Assembly (NCBI GenBank): GCA_947456245.1
Contig: CANGPS010000013.1
Span: 1-39,725, forward strand
DNA length: 39,725 nt
From: Acidimicrobiaceae bacterium
GTDB taxonomy: Bacteria; Actinomycetota; Acidimicrobiia; Acidimicrobiales; RAAP-2
Direction of reading: 5' to 3'
The notes under the pieces are model-generated. The model had not been told where the DNA came from. It did not search any database and saw only the letters and a list, made by a program, of their open reading frames with translations. A program made the translations under genes and the position numbers. Below are positions 7,808 to 14,198 of the stretch, one piece after another. Position 1 is the stretch's first letter, and every line of letters begins with the position of its first letter.

Positions 7808-8356
7808 TCAGGGCCGGCGCAGGACCGTGAGGGCGTAGTCGGAGGTCTCGGCGAACGCGTCGAGCTCCCAGGTCGACCACCGCCCCCAGAGCTCGAGGCC
7901 CGCGGATGCCCACGAGGCGTCGAAGGACTCGAGGCCGTAGCCCCGCCCCAGCGAGAACCCGGCGACCATCGATCCGCCCGGGCGCACGTGCCGGGCACAG
8001 GACGCCACGAGGTCGTGGCGCCTCGAGTCCGTGCAGAAGAGCGGGACGTTGCCGGCGAGGAGCACCACGTCGAAGGTCCGCCCGAGCTCGAGGCTGGCGA
8101 GGTCCGCCTCGATCCACTCGAGGCCCGGGCCTCGGCGTCGGGCCTCGGCGAGCATCGAGGCATCGACGTCGACCCCGACGACCTCGATCCCGTCCCGAGC
8201 GAGCTCGATGGCCACCCGGCCGGTGCCGCACCCGGCGTCGAGGACGCAGGTGGGCTCGAGCCCGAGGACGAGCCTCACCTCGCCGTGGACGTCCTTGCCT
8301 CCGGCCACCATCGCGTCGATGCGGGCCTGGTACTCCCTGCCGTCGAACTGTCCCAT
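7808..8356 (-). CDS. Class I SAM-dependent methyltransferase
   Basis: 182 residues. Motif I is CVLDAGCGTGRVAIELA (about 37-53), followed by VVGVDVDASMLAEAR with the acidic residue that binds the ribose of SAM, then LEWIEADLASL and FDVVLLAGNVPLF. This is a complete small Rossmann methyltransferase, and the substrate cannot be deduced. It starts at ATG 8356. The hexamer GAGACT stands 6 nt upstream, a degenerate version of the leaderless -10 seen elsewhere in the window. It is convergent with the FAD oxidoreductase, with 11 bp between the stops. Confidence 0.85.
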   Translation of the reverse strand: MGQFDGREYQARIDAMVAGGKDVHGEVRLVLGLEPTCVLDAGCGTGRVAIELARDGIEVVGVDVDASMLAEARRRGPGLEWIEADLASLELGRTFDVVLLAGNVPLFCTDSRRHDLVASCARHVRPGGSMVAGFSLGRGYGLESFDASWASAGLELWGRWSTWELDAFAETSDYALTVLRRP

Positions 8357-8481
8357 CTGGCGAGTCTCTCAGGATCCGGTCGCACGTTCGTCCGGCCACC
8401 CCGCACCGGGGTCTCGCCGGTCGACCGTTGCGTGCCGGCGCACATTGGCGGGAGAAGTTGGAGAGTGTGTATGATATGCGC

Positions 8482-8709
8482 ATGGCCCGGATCAACGTCT
8501 ACCTCCCTGACGAACTCGCCGAGCAGGCTCGGGATGCGGTGCTGAACGTCTCGGCGCTCACCCAGGCGGCGATCCGCGCGGCACTGCTCGAGGCGTCGAC
8601 CGATGGCTGGCTCGAGACCCTCCTCCCGCCGAGCAGCCGACCCGACCACGAGGCGGTCCTCGTGGCCATCGACGATGGTCGAGACGAGCCCACCACCCAC
8701 CATGGCTGA
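8482..8709 (+). CDS. VapB-like ribbon-helix-helix antitoxin
   Basis: 75 residues beginning MARINVYLPDELAEQARD, the beta-strand and first helix of a ribbon-helix-helix DNA-binding domain, then a helix ALTQAAIRAALLEAS. The C-terminus (IDDGRDEPTTHHG) would be the toxin-neutralising tail. It overlaps the PIN toxin gene by 8 bp, the classic coupled antitoxin-toxin order. ATG 8482 is preferred over ATG 8476 because TATGAT (8470-8475) stands exactly 6 nt before it. A perfect octamer palindrome ATGCGCAT (8476-8483) lies at the start site and could be part of an autoregulatory operator. Confidence 0.8.
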   Translation: MARINVYLPDELAEQARDAVLNVSALTQAAIRAALLEASTDGWLETLLPPSSRPDHEAVLVAIDDGRDEPTTHHG

Positions 8710-9088
8710 GCTGGTGATCGACGCGTCGGCCATGGTCGACCTCCTCCTCGGCGGCCCGCTCGGCGAGGCCGTCGGACGTCGGCTCCGTGGCCACGCCCTC
8801 CACGCTCCGGCTCATCTCGCCGCCGAGGTCCTCTCGGCGCTCGGACGGCTCAGCCGGGCCGACGCGCTCGCCGCCTCCGACGTCGACCTCCTGCTCGTTC
8901 GTCTCGCCGCCGCCCCCGTGGTCGCCCATCCCGTGTCTGGGCTCCTCGAGGGGGCCTGGGCGCGTCGGTCGAACCTCCGCCTGGCCGACGCGCTCTACGT
9001 CGAGCTGGCGGACGCCCTCGGCCTGGCGCTGGTGACCACCGACGGCCGACTGGCCCCGCACCCGACCGTCGAGGTGGTGGCTGCCTGA
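8702..9088 (+). CDS. VapC-like PIN-domain ribonuclease toxin
   Basis: 128 residues. The acidic PIN residues are in place: VIDASAMVDLLL (D7), AAEVLSALGRL, LRLADALYVELADALG and LVTTDGRLA. PIN toxins of VapBC modules cleave tRNA or rRNA when freed from the antitoxin. ATG 8702 overlaps the last 8 bp of the antitoxin gene. A hairpin follows 18 bp after the stop. The frame extends further upstream to 8603, but that part duplicates antitoxin coding sequence and is excluded. Confidence 0.85.
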   Translation: MAELVIDASAMVDLLLGGPLGEAVGRRLRGHALHAPAHLAAEVLSALGRLSRADALAASDVDLLLVRLAAAPVVAHPVSGLLEGAWARRSNLRLADALYVELADALGLALVTTDGRLAPHPTVEVVAA

Positions 9089-9105
9089 GGGAACCCAGGC
9101 GCCTG

Positions 9106-9128
9106 CCCTGCGATGAGCACCCGCAGGG
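9106..9128 (+). terminator. Hairpin after the VapBC operon, possible terminator
   Basis: CCCTGCG (9106-9112) and CGCAGGG (9122-9128) form a perfect 7-bp stem with a 9-nt loop, 18 bp beyond the toxin stop. No U-tract follows, so it is at best a weak or factor-assisted terminator. Confidence 0.3.
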
Positions 9129-9220
9129 TCGTAGGTTGAGGGTGCGGGCGTCCAAGGCTCGCGCCCGTGGAGTCACGGGTGTGGCACAGCCTCCATCGAG
9201 GGCACCGCGGGGAGGCCACC

Positions 9221-9328
9221 ATGACCAGCTAGACGAGCGGACCGAGCGCTGGACCGATCCCGATCGGGCTCCGGTCGCTCCAGCCCACGCAGCGCAACCG
9301 CCTCACCGCGGCGCTCCGCATCATCTGG
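9221..9328 (+). other. In-frame N-terminus of the DUF4389 gene, interrupted by an amber codon
   Basis: ATG 9221 has a good ribosome site (GGGGAGG, 9210-9216) and is in frame with the downstream DUF4389 gene, but its fourth codon is TAG (9230-9232). The 32 codons after the TAG (TSGPSAGPIPIGLRSLQP and onward to RLTAALRIIW) read as a natural family N-terminus with no alternative ATG, GTG or TTG. A single CAG-to-TAG change explains the pattern. Confidence 0.55.
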
Positions 9329-9952
9329 GTGATCCCGCAGCTCATCGTGCTGGTGTTCCTCGGGATCGCCGCGTTCTTCGTCCTGGTGCTCGGGTGGTTC
9401 GGGGCCCTGTTCACCGGCGAGCTCCCGGCGTTCGCCGAGGAGTTCCTCACCGGGGTGCTGCGCTGGGAGACCCGGGTCACCGGCTACCTCTACTTCCTCA
9501 CCGACGAGTACCCGCCGTACTCGCTCGAGGAGGAGCCGACCTACCCGATCGCCGTCGCCGTCCCGCCTCGGGTCCCGATGAACCGCCTGGCGGTGCTGTT
9601 CCGCCTCATCCTCGTCGTGCCGGCCTCGGTGGTGGCCTCGGTGGTGGCCGCCGGTCTGGGCGTGGTCTCCATCGCCAGCTGGGCCATGATCACCTTCACC
9701 GGCTCGATGCCCCGCTCGCTCTTCGAGGTGACGAGGGCGGCCGTGCGGTACCAGACGCGCCTCGGTGGCTACTACACGCTGCTCACCGCCGAGTACCCCT
9801 GGGGCGTGCTCGGCGACACCGAGGCCTCGGTGGACCAGGACGAGGCGGGGTCGACCAGCTGGTCGCTGCGCTTGAGCGACCAGGCCCGCACGCTCATGAT
9901 CGTGCTGATCGTCATCGGTGCCGTCGTCAGCGTGCTCCAGAACTCGCAGTAG
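9329..9952 (+). CDS. DUF4389 membrane protein, probably N-terminally disrupted
   Basis: The first start codon after the amber stop is GTG 9329, giving 207 residues. Hydrophobic helices lie near residues 3-28 (IPQLIVLVFLGIAAFFVLVL), 89-121 (VLFRLILVVPASVVASVVAA region) and close to the C-terminus (TLMIVLIVIGAVVSV). WETRVTGYLYFLTDEYPPY followed later by YQTRLGGYYTLLTAEYPW is an internal duplication typical of DUF4389 proteins. GTG 9329 has no ribosome site and starts inside the first membrane helix, so this product may not be made. Family function is unknown. It could be a recent pseudogene, or a sequencing or assembly error may have created the TAG. Confidence 0.65.
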   Translation: MIPQLIVLVFLGIAAFFVLVLGWFGALFTGELPAFAEEFLTGVLRWETRVTGYLYFLTDEYPPYSLEEEPTYPIAVAVPPRVPMNRLAVLFRLILVVPASVVASVVAAGLGVVSIASWAMITFTGSMPRSLFEVTRAAVRYQTRLGGYYTLLTAEYPWGVLGDTEASVDQDEAGSTSWSLRLSDQARTLMIVLIVIGAVVSVLQNSQ

Positions 9953-10114
9953 GGCCAGCTCCCGAGCGGGCGTCTCGGCTGCTCGGCGGGACAGCCCGTC
10001 ACACCGCCGCCGTACGCTGGCGTCGACCATCAAGAGCAGCCGAGGGCCGTGGCCCGATGACCCTGCCGCAACCGACCGAGAGGCACGGTGCGAACGCCAC
10101 GCGATGGAGGAGCC

Positions 10115-10495
10115 ATGGCAGAGCAGCGGTTCAGCAGTCGAGCGCACCACCTCGAGAGCACGAGGACCTGGTCGACGCTTCCGGCGGTCGCCGAGGCGGT
10201 GGCGGCGGCCTCGGACTCGGGGGCGCGGCGGATCTACGTCGAGACCAAGGGCGGCCGGTATCGCTGGAGCCTGACGGCGATCGGCGGCGGCTATCCGCTG
10301 CTGCGGGTGGCGGCACGGTTCCTCGAGGTCGACCACCGGAGGATCTTCGTCGGCTTCCGGACGCTCGAGGACGGCACCGCCGTGCTGTGCGAGGACCCTG
10401 ACCAGCACGAGGCTCCGGAGCGCTGGCGCCTCATCGAGGTCGACCGCTCCGTCGATGCGGTCGAGGCGACCAGCCTGATCGCAGCCGTGCTCTGA
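10115..10495 (+). CDS. Hypothetical protein, 126 residues
   Basis: It starts MAEQRFSSRAHHL at ATG 10115, with GGAGGAG 4-11 nt upstream as the ribosome site; the earlier in-frame ATG at 10088 lacks one. A helical N-terminus (TWSTLPAVAEAVAAASDSG) precedes a strand-rich core (RRIYVETKGGRYRWSLTA, RIFVGFRTLEDGTAVLCED) and an acidic tail. There is no signal peptide or membrane segment and no recognised family. The gap before it (9953-10114) holds a possible -10 (TACGCT, 10013-10018) and nothing else recognisable. The next gene begins 26 bp after its stop, behind its own leaderless promoter. Confidence 0.65.
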   Translation: MAEQRFSSRAHHLESTRTWSTLPAVAEAVAAASDSGARRIYVETKGGRYRWSLTAIGGGYPLLRVAARFLEVDHRRIFVGFRTLEDGTAVLCEDPDQHEAPERWRLIEVDRSVDAVEATSLIAAVL

Positions 10496-10521
10496 AGGGG
10501 CCTCCTCGGTAGGGTCGGGCC

Positions 10522-11817
10522 ATGGACCCTCTCGAGCTCTCCTCGCGCACCATCGACTCCGGCACCATCACCGAGCCGGTTAACCGCGTCACCAACGAGC
10601 TGACCGAGCTCGCCCAGGGCCTGGCCGTGGTCGAGAGCTTCAGCCACTCCGCCATCCTCGACACCGGTGACGGACTCGTCGTCTTCGACGCCTCGGCCGC
10701 CATGACCGGCTCGGCGGTGGTCGGCGCCATGCGGACCTGGAGCGAGGCCCCGGTGTCCGACCTCGTCTACACCCATGGCCACGCCGACCACATCGGGGGC
10801 AGCTTCGCCTTCGCCGCCGACGCCGAGAGCGCGGGCCAGCCGCTGCCGACCGTCCGGGGCCACGAGCGGGTCGGCGCCCGCATGGACCGCTACAACCTGA
10901 CGAACGACTGGAACCTGCTGATCAACCAGCGCCAGTTCGGCGGCATCCCGAGCGACATGGGCCTCACCCTGACCGAGGGCGCCACCCGCTTCATCCCAGC
11001 CGCCACGCTGCGGCCCGACGTCACCTTCTCCGACGTCCACGCCTTCACGGTCGGCGACACGGCCATCGAGCTCCACCACGCCCGCGGCGAGACCGACGAC
11101 CACCTGTGGGCCTGGCTGCCCGAGCGTCGCTGGCTGTTCTCCGGGGACTTCATCATCTGGAACTACCCGAACGCGGGGAACCCCCAGAAGGTCCAGCGCT
11201 ACGCGGCCGAGTGGGCGGCCGCCCTGCGCACGATGATCGCCCAGGGCCCCGAGCTGCTCATCCCCGCCCACGGCCTGCCCATCGAGGGTCGCGAGCGCAT
11301 CGCCGGGGTGCTCGACGACATCGCCTCGACGCTCGAGACGCTGGTCGACCAGGTGATCGCCATGATGAACGCTGGCGAGACCCTCGACGCCATCATCCAC
11401 ACGGTCACCGTCCCGGACGAGATCCTGGCCAAGCCCTACCTCCGGCCCTACTACGACGAGCCGGAGTTCGTCATCCGCAACATCTGGCGGCTCAACGGCG
11501 GCTGGTGGGACGGGGCGGCGTCTCGGCTCAAGCCCTCGCCCGACGCCGTCGTGGCCGCCGAGCTGTCCGCCCTCGCCGGCGGACCCGAGGTCCTGATCCG
11601 TCGGGCGACTCAGCTGGTCGAGTCCGATCTTCGCCTCGCCTGCCACCTCGCCGACCTCGCCGGGTGGGCGGCCCCCGACGACGCAGGCATCCACGCTGAG
11701 CGCGCCGCCATCTACGACGCGCGCCGACGAGCCGAGCCCTCGCTCATGAGCCAGGGGATCTTCCGGTCGGCGTCGCGGGCCTCGGCCGAGGTGGCGGCCC
11801 GCTCCGACCTGGGCTGA
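10522..11817 (+). CDS. Metallo-beta-lactamase-fold hydrolase, alkylsulfatase-like
   Basis: 431 residues. The zinc motif THGHADHIGG (H85, H87, D89, H90) defines the metallo-beta-lactamase fold. Later come HHARGETDDHLWAW and LIPAHGLPIEG with further metal-binding His and Asp. The C-terminal half contains YLRPYYDEPEFVIRNIWRLN and GGWWDGA, the signature of the alkylsulfatase dimerisation domain. The SCP2-like C-terminal domain that usually completes SdsA-type alkylsulfatases is missing, since the protein ends about 100 residues after the dimerisation motif. No signal peptide is seen, so it is probably cytoplasmic. The start is fixed by TAGGGT (10510-10515) 6 nt before ATG. Hydrolysis of a sulfate ester is likely but not proven. 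Confidence 0.82.
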   Translation: MDPLELSSRTIDSGTITEPVNRVTNELTELAQGLAVVESFSHSAILDTGDGLVVFDASAAMTGSAVVGAMRTWSEAPVSDLVYTHGHADHIGGSFAFAADAESAGQPLPTVRGHERVGARMDRYNLTNDWNLLINQRQFGGIPSDMGLTLTEGATRFIPAATLRPDVTFSDVHAFTVGDTAIELHHARGETDDHLWAWLPERRWLFSGDFIIWNYPNAGNPQKVQRYAAEWAAALRTMIAQGPELLIPAHGLPIEGRERIAGVLDDIASTLETLVDQVIAMMNAGETLDAIIHTVTVPDEILAKPYLRPYYDEPEFVIRNIWRLNGGWWDGAASRLKPSPDAVVAAELSALAGGPEVLIRRATQLVESDLRLACHLADLAGWAAPDDAGIHAERAAIYDARRRAEPSLMSQGIFRSASRASAEVAARSDLG

Positions 11818-11908
11818 GCCAGCGCCTGGCGGGCACGCCGAGACGGCGGCGGGATCTGTCACAGCCCCGGAGCACCATCATGCGATGGACTGCATGCTCC
11901 TCTCCGAC

Positions 11909-11959
11909 GGCCATCTCCTCCACGACCATCTCCTCCACGGCCATCTCCCCAACGGCCAT
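11909..11959 (+). repeat. 15-bp tandem repeat, three copies and a partial fourth
   Basis: GGCCATCTCCTCCAC (11909-11923), GACCATCTCCTCCAC (11924-11938), GGCCATCTCCCCAAC (11939-11953) and GGCCAT (11954-11959) follow one another without gaps just upstream of the small membrane protein gene. The length is a multiple of three, but no credible coding frame uses it. Confidence 0.65.
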
Positions 11960-11970
11960 GAGGTGACCTG

Positions 11971-12219
11971 GTGAGGGTCCTCGGCGGCCTCCTGACGTTG
12001 CTCGCCTCACTGCTCGCCACCTCGATCTTCGCCGTGGCCGCCTGGGCGATGCTGATCCTGATGCACGAGGGTCACACCTGGGTCTTCGTCCTGTGGTTCT
12101 TCATGGTCCTCCCCGCGCTGGCCCTCCCGTTCTTCACCCACCTCTGGCTCCTCGCCGTGCTGCTCTGGGTGGCGTTCTTCGTCGTGGCCGGCCTGGCCAG
12201 CGCCGTCGACGACGCCTGA
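11971..12219 (+). CDS. Small membrane protein, three predicted helices
   Basis: 82 residues starting at GTG 11971 (MRVLGGLLTLLASLLATSIF), with GAGGTGA about 5-10 nt upstream as a ribosome site. Three hydrophobic segments cover about residues 3-31, 37-55 and 57-77, separated by short loops (MHEGHTW). No domain is recognised. The lack of charged loop residues suggests a simple inner-membrane protein. The preceding 150 bp contain the 15-bp tandem repeat. Confidence 0.55.
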   Translation: MRVLGGLLTLLASLLATSIFAVAAWAMLILMHEGHTWVFVLWFFMVLPALALPFFTHLWLLAVLLWVAFFVVAGLASAVDDA

Positions 12220-12228
12220 CGCTCGGCT

Positions 12229-12253
12229 CCTCCCCGGTTGGGAGCGGGGGAGG
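12229..12253 (+). terminator. Hairpin after the small membrane protein gene
   Basis: CCTCCCC (12229-12235) pairs with GGGGAGG (12247-12253) across an 11-nt loop, 10 bp beyond the stop codon and just before the next promoter. No U-tract is seen, so a terminator role is only possible. Confidence 0.3.
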
Positions 12254-12276
12254 CCCTCGGGGCAATAGGGTCTGGC

Positions 12277-12936
12277 GTGGTGGAACCAACGATCGACCCG
12301 CAGCTCGTCCTCGCCGCCTCGCAGGGGGTGCGCGAGCGGGTCATCGCCCTGGTGCGCGATCTCGACGCCGAGGCGGCGGCCACGGTCGTCCCCACCTGCC
12401 CGGAGTGGACGGTCACCGACCTGCTCTGCCACCTGCGCGGCGCGGAGGGCGACATCGCCAGCGGTCGGGTCGAGGGCGCCGCCTCCGACGCCTGGACCGC
12501 CTCACAGGTCGAGCGCCATGGCGGCAAGGACGTGGCCACCCTCTGTGCCGAGTGGGCCGAGGGAGCAGACCGGTTCGATGCGGTGCTGCTCGCCATCCCC
12601 GAGCCGATCAACCTCCAGATCGTCATGGACCGCACCACCCACGAGCACGACCTGCGCCTCGCCTTGGGCGCGCCCGGGGCGCGTGACGACGACGCTGTCC
12701 GCATCGGGTCGACCTTCTTCCTGATGGGACTGCGCCGCTCCGAACCTCTCCTCGCCGAGCAGATCGAGGCGCTCGGGATCTCCGACTTCGAGCTGTTCCG
12801 CTCCCTGTCGGGTCGGCGCTCGCTGGCGCAGATGACCGCCGCCGGCCTCCCGGCCGAGGCGCTGGCGGCCCGGATGGCGACCTCGCCGGTCCCGGTCCCG
12901 TCCTACGACGTGCACGAGGGTCCCGACCTCCCGTAG
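12277..12936 (+). CDS. Maleylpyruvate isomerase-family (MDMPI/DinB-like) mycothiol-dependent enzyme
   Basis: About 219 residues. CPEWTVTDLLCHLRGAEGDI and later DRTTHEHDLRLALGAPG are the two metal-site segments of the MDMPI N-terminal four-helix bundle (a His in the first, the HEHD in the second). Members use mycothiol, the actinobacterial thiol, or are uncharacterised metal-binding homologues. The C-terminal 90 residues are short for the family's second domain. The start is GTG 12277 or the next codon GTG 12280: TAGGGT (12266-12271) lies 5 nt before the first and 8 nt before the second. The in-frame ATG 12238 lies upstream of the -10 and inside a hairpin and is rejected. The reaction is unknown. 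Confidence 0.78.
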   Translation: MVEPTIDPQLVLAASQGVRERVIALVRDLDAEAAATVVPTCPEWTVTDLLCHLRGAEGDIASGRVEGAASDAWTASQVERHGGKDVATLCAEWAEGADRFDAVLLAIPEPINLQIVMDRTTHEHDLRLALGAPGARDDDAVRIGSTFFLMGLRRSEPLLAEQIEALGISDFELFRSLSGRRSLAQMTAAGLPAEALAARMATSPVPVPSYDVHEGPDLP

Positions 12937-12988
12937 CGACCGGCGGCCTGATGCCGTCGTCGATGGCGGGCTTCGCTCGAGGCGGAGG

Positions 12989-13099
12989 TCAGACCCGGAT
13001 GACCTCGAGGGCTCGGTGGGCGGCGGCGAGGCGGTCGAAGCTCTCGTCCTCGGCCGTCCTGCTCCGGGGGTCTCGGACGCCGATCTCCGTGCGCGGCAC
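12989..13099 (-). CDS. Putative 36-residue leaderless microprotein divergent from heliorhodopsin
   Basis: A GTG at 13099 opens a 36-codon frame (MPRTEIGVRDPRSRTAEDES, then FDRLAAAHRALEVIRV) ending with TGA at 12989. Two things support coding. First, TAGAAT (13111-13106) lies exactly 6 nt before the GTG, the same geometry as at least nine other starts here. Second, 34 of the 36 codons end in G or C, like real genes in this genome. The peptide is charged, with a basic N-terminal half and a probable amphipathic helix at the C-terminus, and has no membrane segment. It is transcribed away from the heliorhodopsin gene, with 57 bp between start codons. No family is recognised, and a chance ORF remains possible. 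Confidence 0.42.
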   Translation of the reverse strand: MPRTEIGVRDPRSRTAEDESFDRLAAAHRALEVIRV

Positions 13100-13156
13100 C
13101 GGAGGATTCTACGGTCCTGGCGTCATCGAGGCGGCTCGGGGGCTACGGTCACCTGC
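13100..13156. promoter_or_regulatory. Short divergent promoter between the microprotein and heliorhodopsin genes
   Basis: The minus-strand -10 TAGAAT (13111-13106) and the plus-strand -10 TACGGT (13144-13149, 7 nt before the heliorhodopsin ATG) stand back to back with 32 bp between them, so their upstream elements must overlap. CTACGGTC occurs twice (13109-13116 and 13143-13150), once over each -10. Joint control is inferred. Confidence 0.4.
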
Positions 13157-13915
13157 ATGGACGCAACGGTCGCTCGACTCAGAACCTGGAACCTGGCCGC
13201 CGGTGGCCTCCACCTGGTGCAGGCCATCATCATCGTGCTGCTGGCCAACAGCTTCGCCCTGCCGGTCACCGCCCACTACATGACCGGGCCGCCCGGGCCG
13301 GGGGTCGGCACGCAGGCGGTGACCCTGTTCCACCTCAGCTTCGCCTGGGCGATCTTCGCCTTCTTCGCCCTGTCGTCGATCGCCCACTTCACCGTGGCCG
13401 GGCCGAAGTGGGGGTCGTACACGGCCAACCTGGCCAAGCAGCGCAACCCCTATCGCTGGGTGGAGTACTCGCTCAGCTCGTCCATCATGATCGTGCTCAT
13501 CGCCATGCTCACGGGCATCAGCGACATCGCCGGCCTGATCGCCCTGGCCGGGGTCAACGCCTCGATGATCGGCTTCGGCTGGATGCAGGAGCGCTACGAG
13601 TCGCCCGGCGGCGGCCTCGGGCCGTTCTGGATCGGCTGCCTGGCCGGCATCGTGCCCTGGGTGGCGGTCGGGGTCTACCTGATCGGCCCCGGCGCCTCGG
13701 CCCACCCGCCCGGCTTCGTCTACGGCATCTACGTCTCGCTCTTCGTCTTCTTCAACTGCTTCGCCGTCACCCAGTGGCTGCAGTACAAGAAGGTGGGTCG
13801 CTTCGCCGACTACCTGGTGGGGGAGAAGACCTACGTGGTGCTCTCGCTGGTGGCCAAGAGCCTGCTGGCCTGGCAGATCTTCGCCTCCACGCTGGCCTCG
13901 ACCTCGGGCAGCTGA
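13157..13915 (+). CDS. Heliorhodopsin
   Basis: 252 residues with seven hydrophobic helices. The family signatures are clear: RWVEYSLSSSIMIVLIAML in helix 3 with the counterion E103, and VLSLVAKSLLAWQIF in helix 7 with the retinal Schiff-base lysine K234 and S230 one turn before it. The two conserved histidines near the chromophore are present (H20 in LHLVQA, H77 in SSIAHF). Heliorhodopsins bind retinal, sit in the membrane with the N-terminus inside (opposite to other rhodopsins), have slow photocycles and are thought to sense light or modulate partner enzymes rather than pump ions. The start is ATG 13157, 7 nt after TACGGT (13144-13149); upstream in-frame codons overlap the divergent promoter. 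No carotenoid or retinal synthesis gene is in the window. Confidence 0.95.
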   Translation: MDATVARLRTWNLAAGGLHLVQAIIIVLLANSFALPVTAHYMTGPPGPGVGTQAVTLFHLSFAWAIFAFFALSSIAHFTVAGPKWGSYTANLAKQRNPYRWVEYSLSSSIMIVLIAMLTGISDIAGLIALAGVNASMIGFGWMQERYESPGGGLGPFWIGCLAGIVPWVAVGVYLIGPGASAHPPGFVYGIYVSLFVFFNCFAVTQWLQYKKVGRFADYLVGEKTYVVLSLVAKSLLAWQIFASTLASTSGS

Positions 13916-14118
13916 GCCACAGTCCGACGGGGGCGCGGATCATCGCCTGGCAGAGGGTCGCGGGCCTGCTCCCGGCACCTCGATGCGGTTGAGCTGCACC
14001 GTGATCTCGACGCACACCGACCGGGTTGGGCCGAGCGGTTCCGGTTCACCGATGTGCAACTCAGCACCCAGCCGCACAGGAGCGGCGTCATCCCGTGACT
14101 GTCATAGGAAACAGGTGC
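13916..14118. other. Intergenic stretch after heliorhodopsin, no gene seen
   Basis: No convincing frame, hairpin terminator or RNA gene was recognised here. GC content falls towards the right end, where the 23-bp repeats begin. Confidence 0.5.
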
Positions 14119-14187
14119 GCGTAAATACGGGACCAGATAATGCGCAAAACAGGGAGTAGATGATGCGTAAATCAGGGATTACGCGAT
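14119..14187 (+). repeat. Three 23-bp direct repeats upstream of the AAA/DUF4143 gene
   Basis: Imperfect units start at 14119, 14142 and 14165, exactly 23 bp apart, each with the core GCG(T/C)AAA followed by AGGGA or CGGGA and ending in AT. The third unit also holds a perfect inverted repeat, GCGTAA (14165-14170) and TTACGC (14179-14184). The array runs directly into the -10 TAGGAT (14187-14192), so it covers the -35 region of the next gene. The patch is AT-rich relative to its surroundings. It is a candidate iterated operator. Confidence 0.65.
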
Positions 14188-14198
14188 AGGATCATCCC

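Noticed and set aside
8701-9088. Extension of the PIN toxin frame upstream to 8603
   Set aside because: The extension duplicates the antitoxin coding region; the coupled 8-bp overlap starting at ATG 8702 is the usual arrangement.
11744-12010. Minus-strand ORF with a MAVEE-type pentapeptide repeat
   Set aside because: The repeat is only the 15-bp DNA tandem read antisense, and the rest overlaps the alkylsulfatase-like gene without any domain.
14119-14187. The 23-bp repeats as a CRISPR array
   Set aside because: The units are contiguous and imperfect, with no unique spacers and no cas genes; an operator array fits better.
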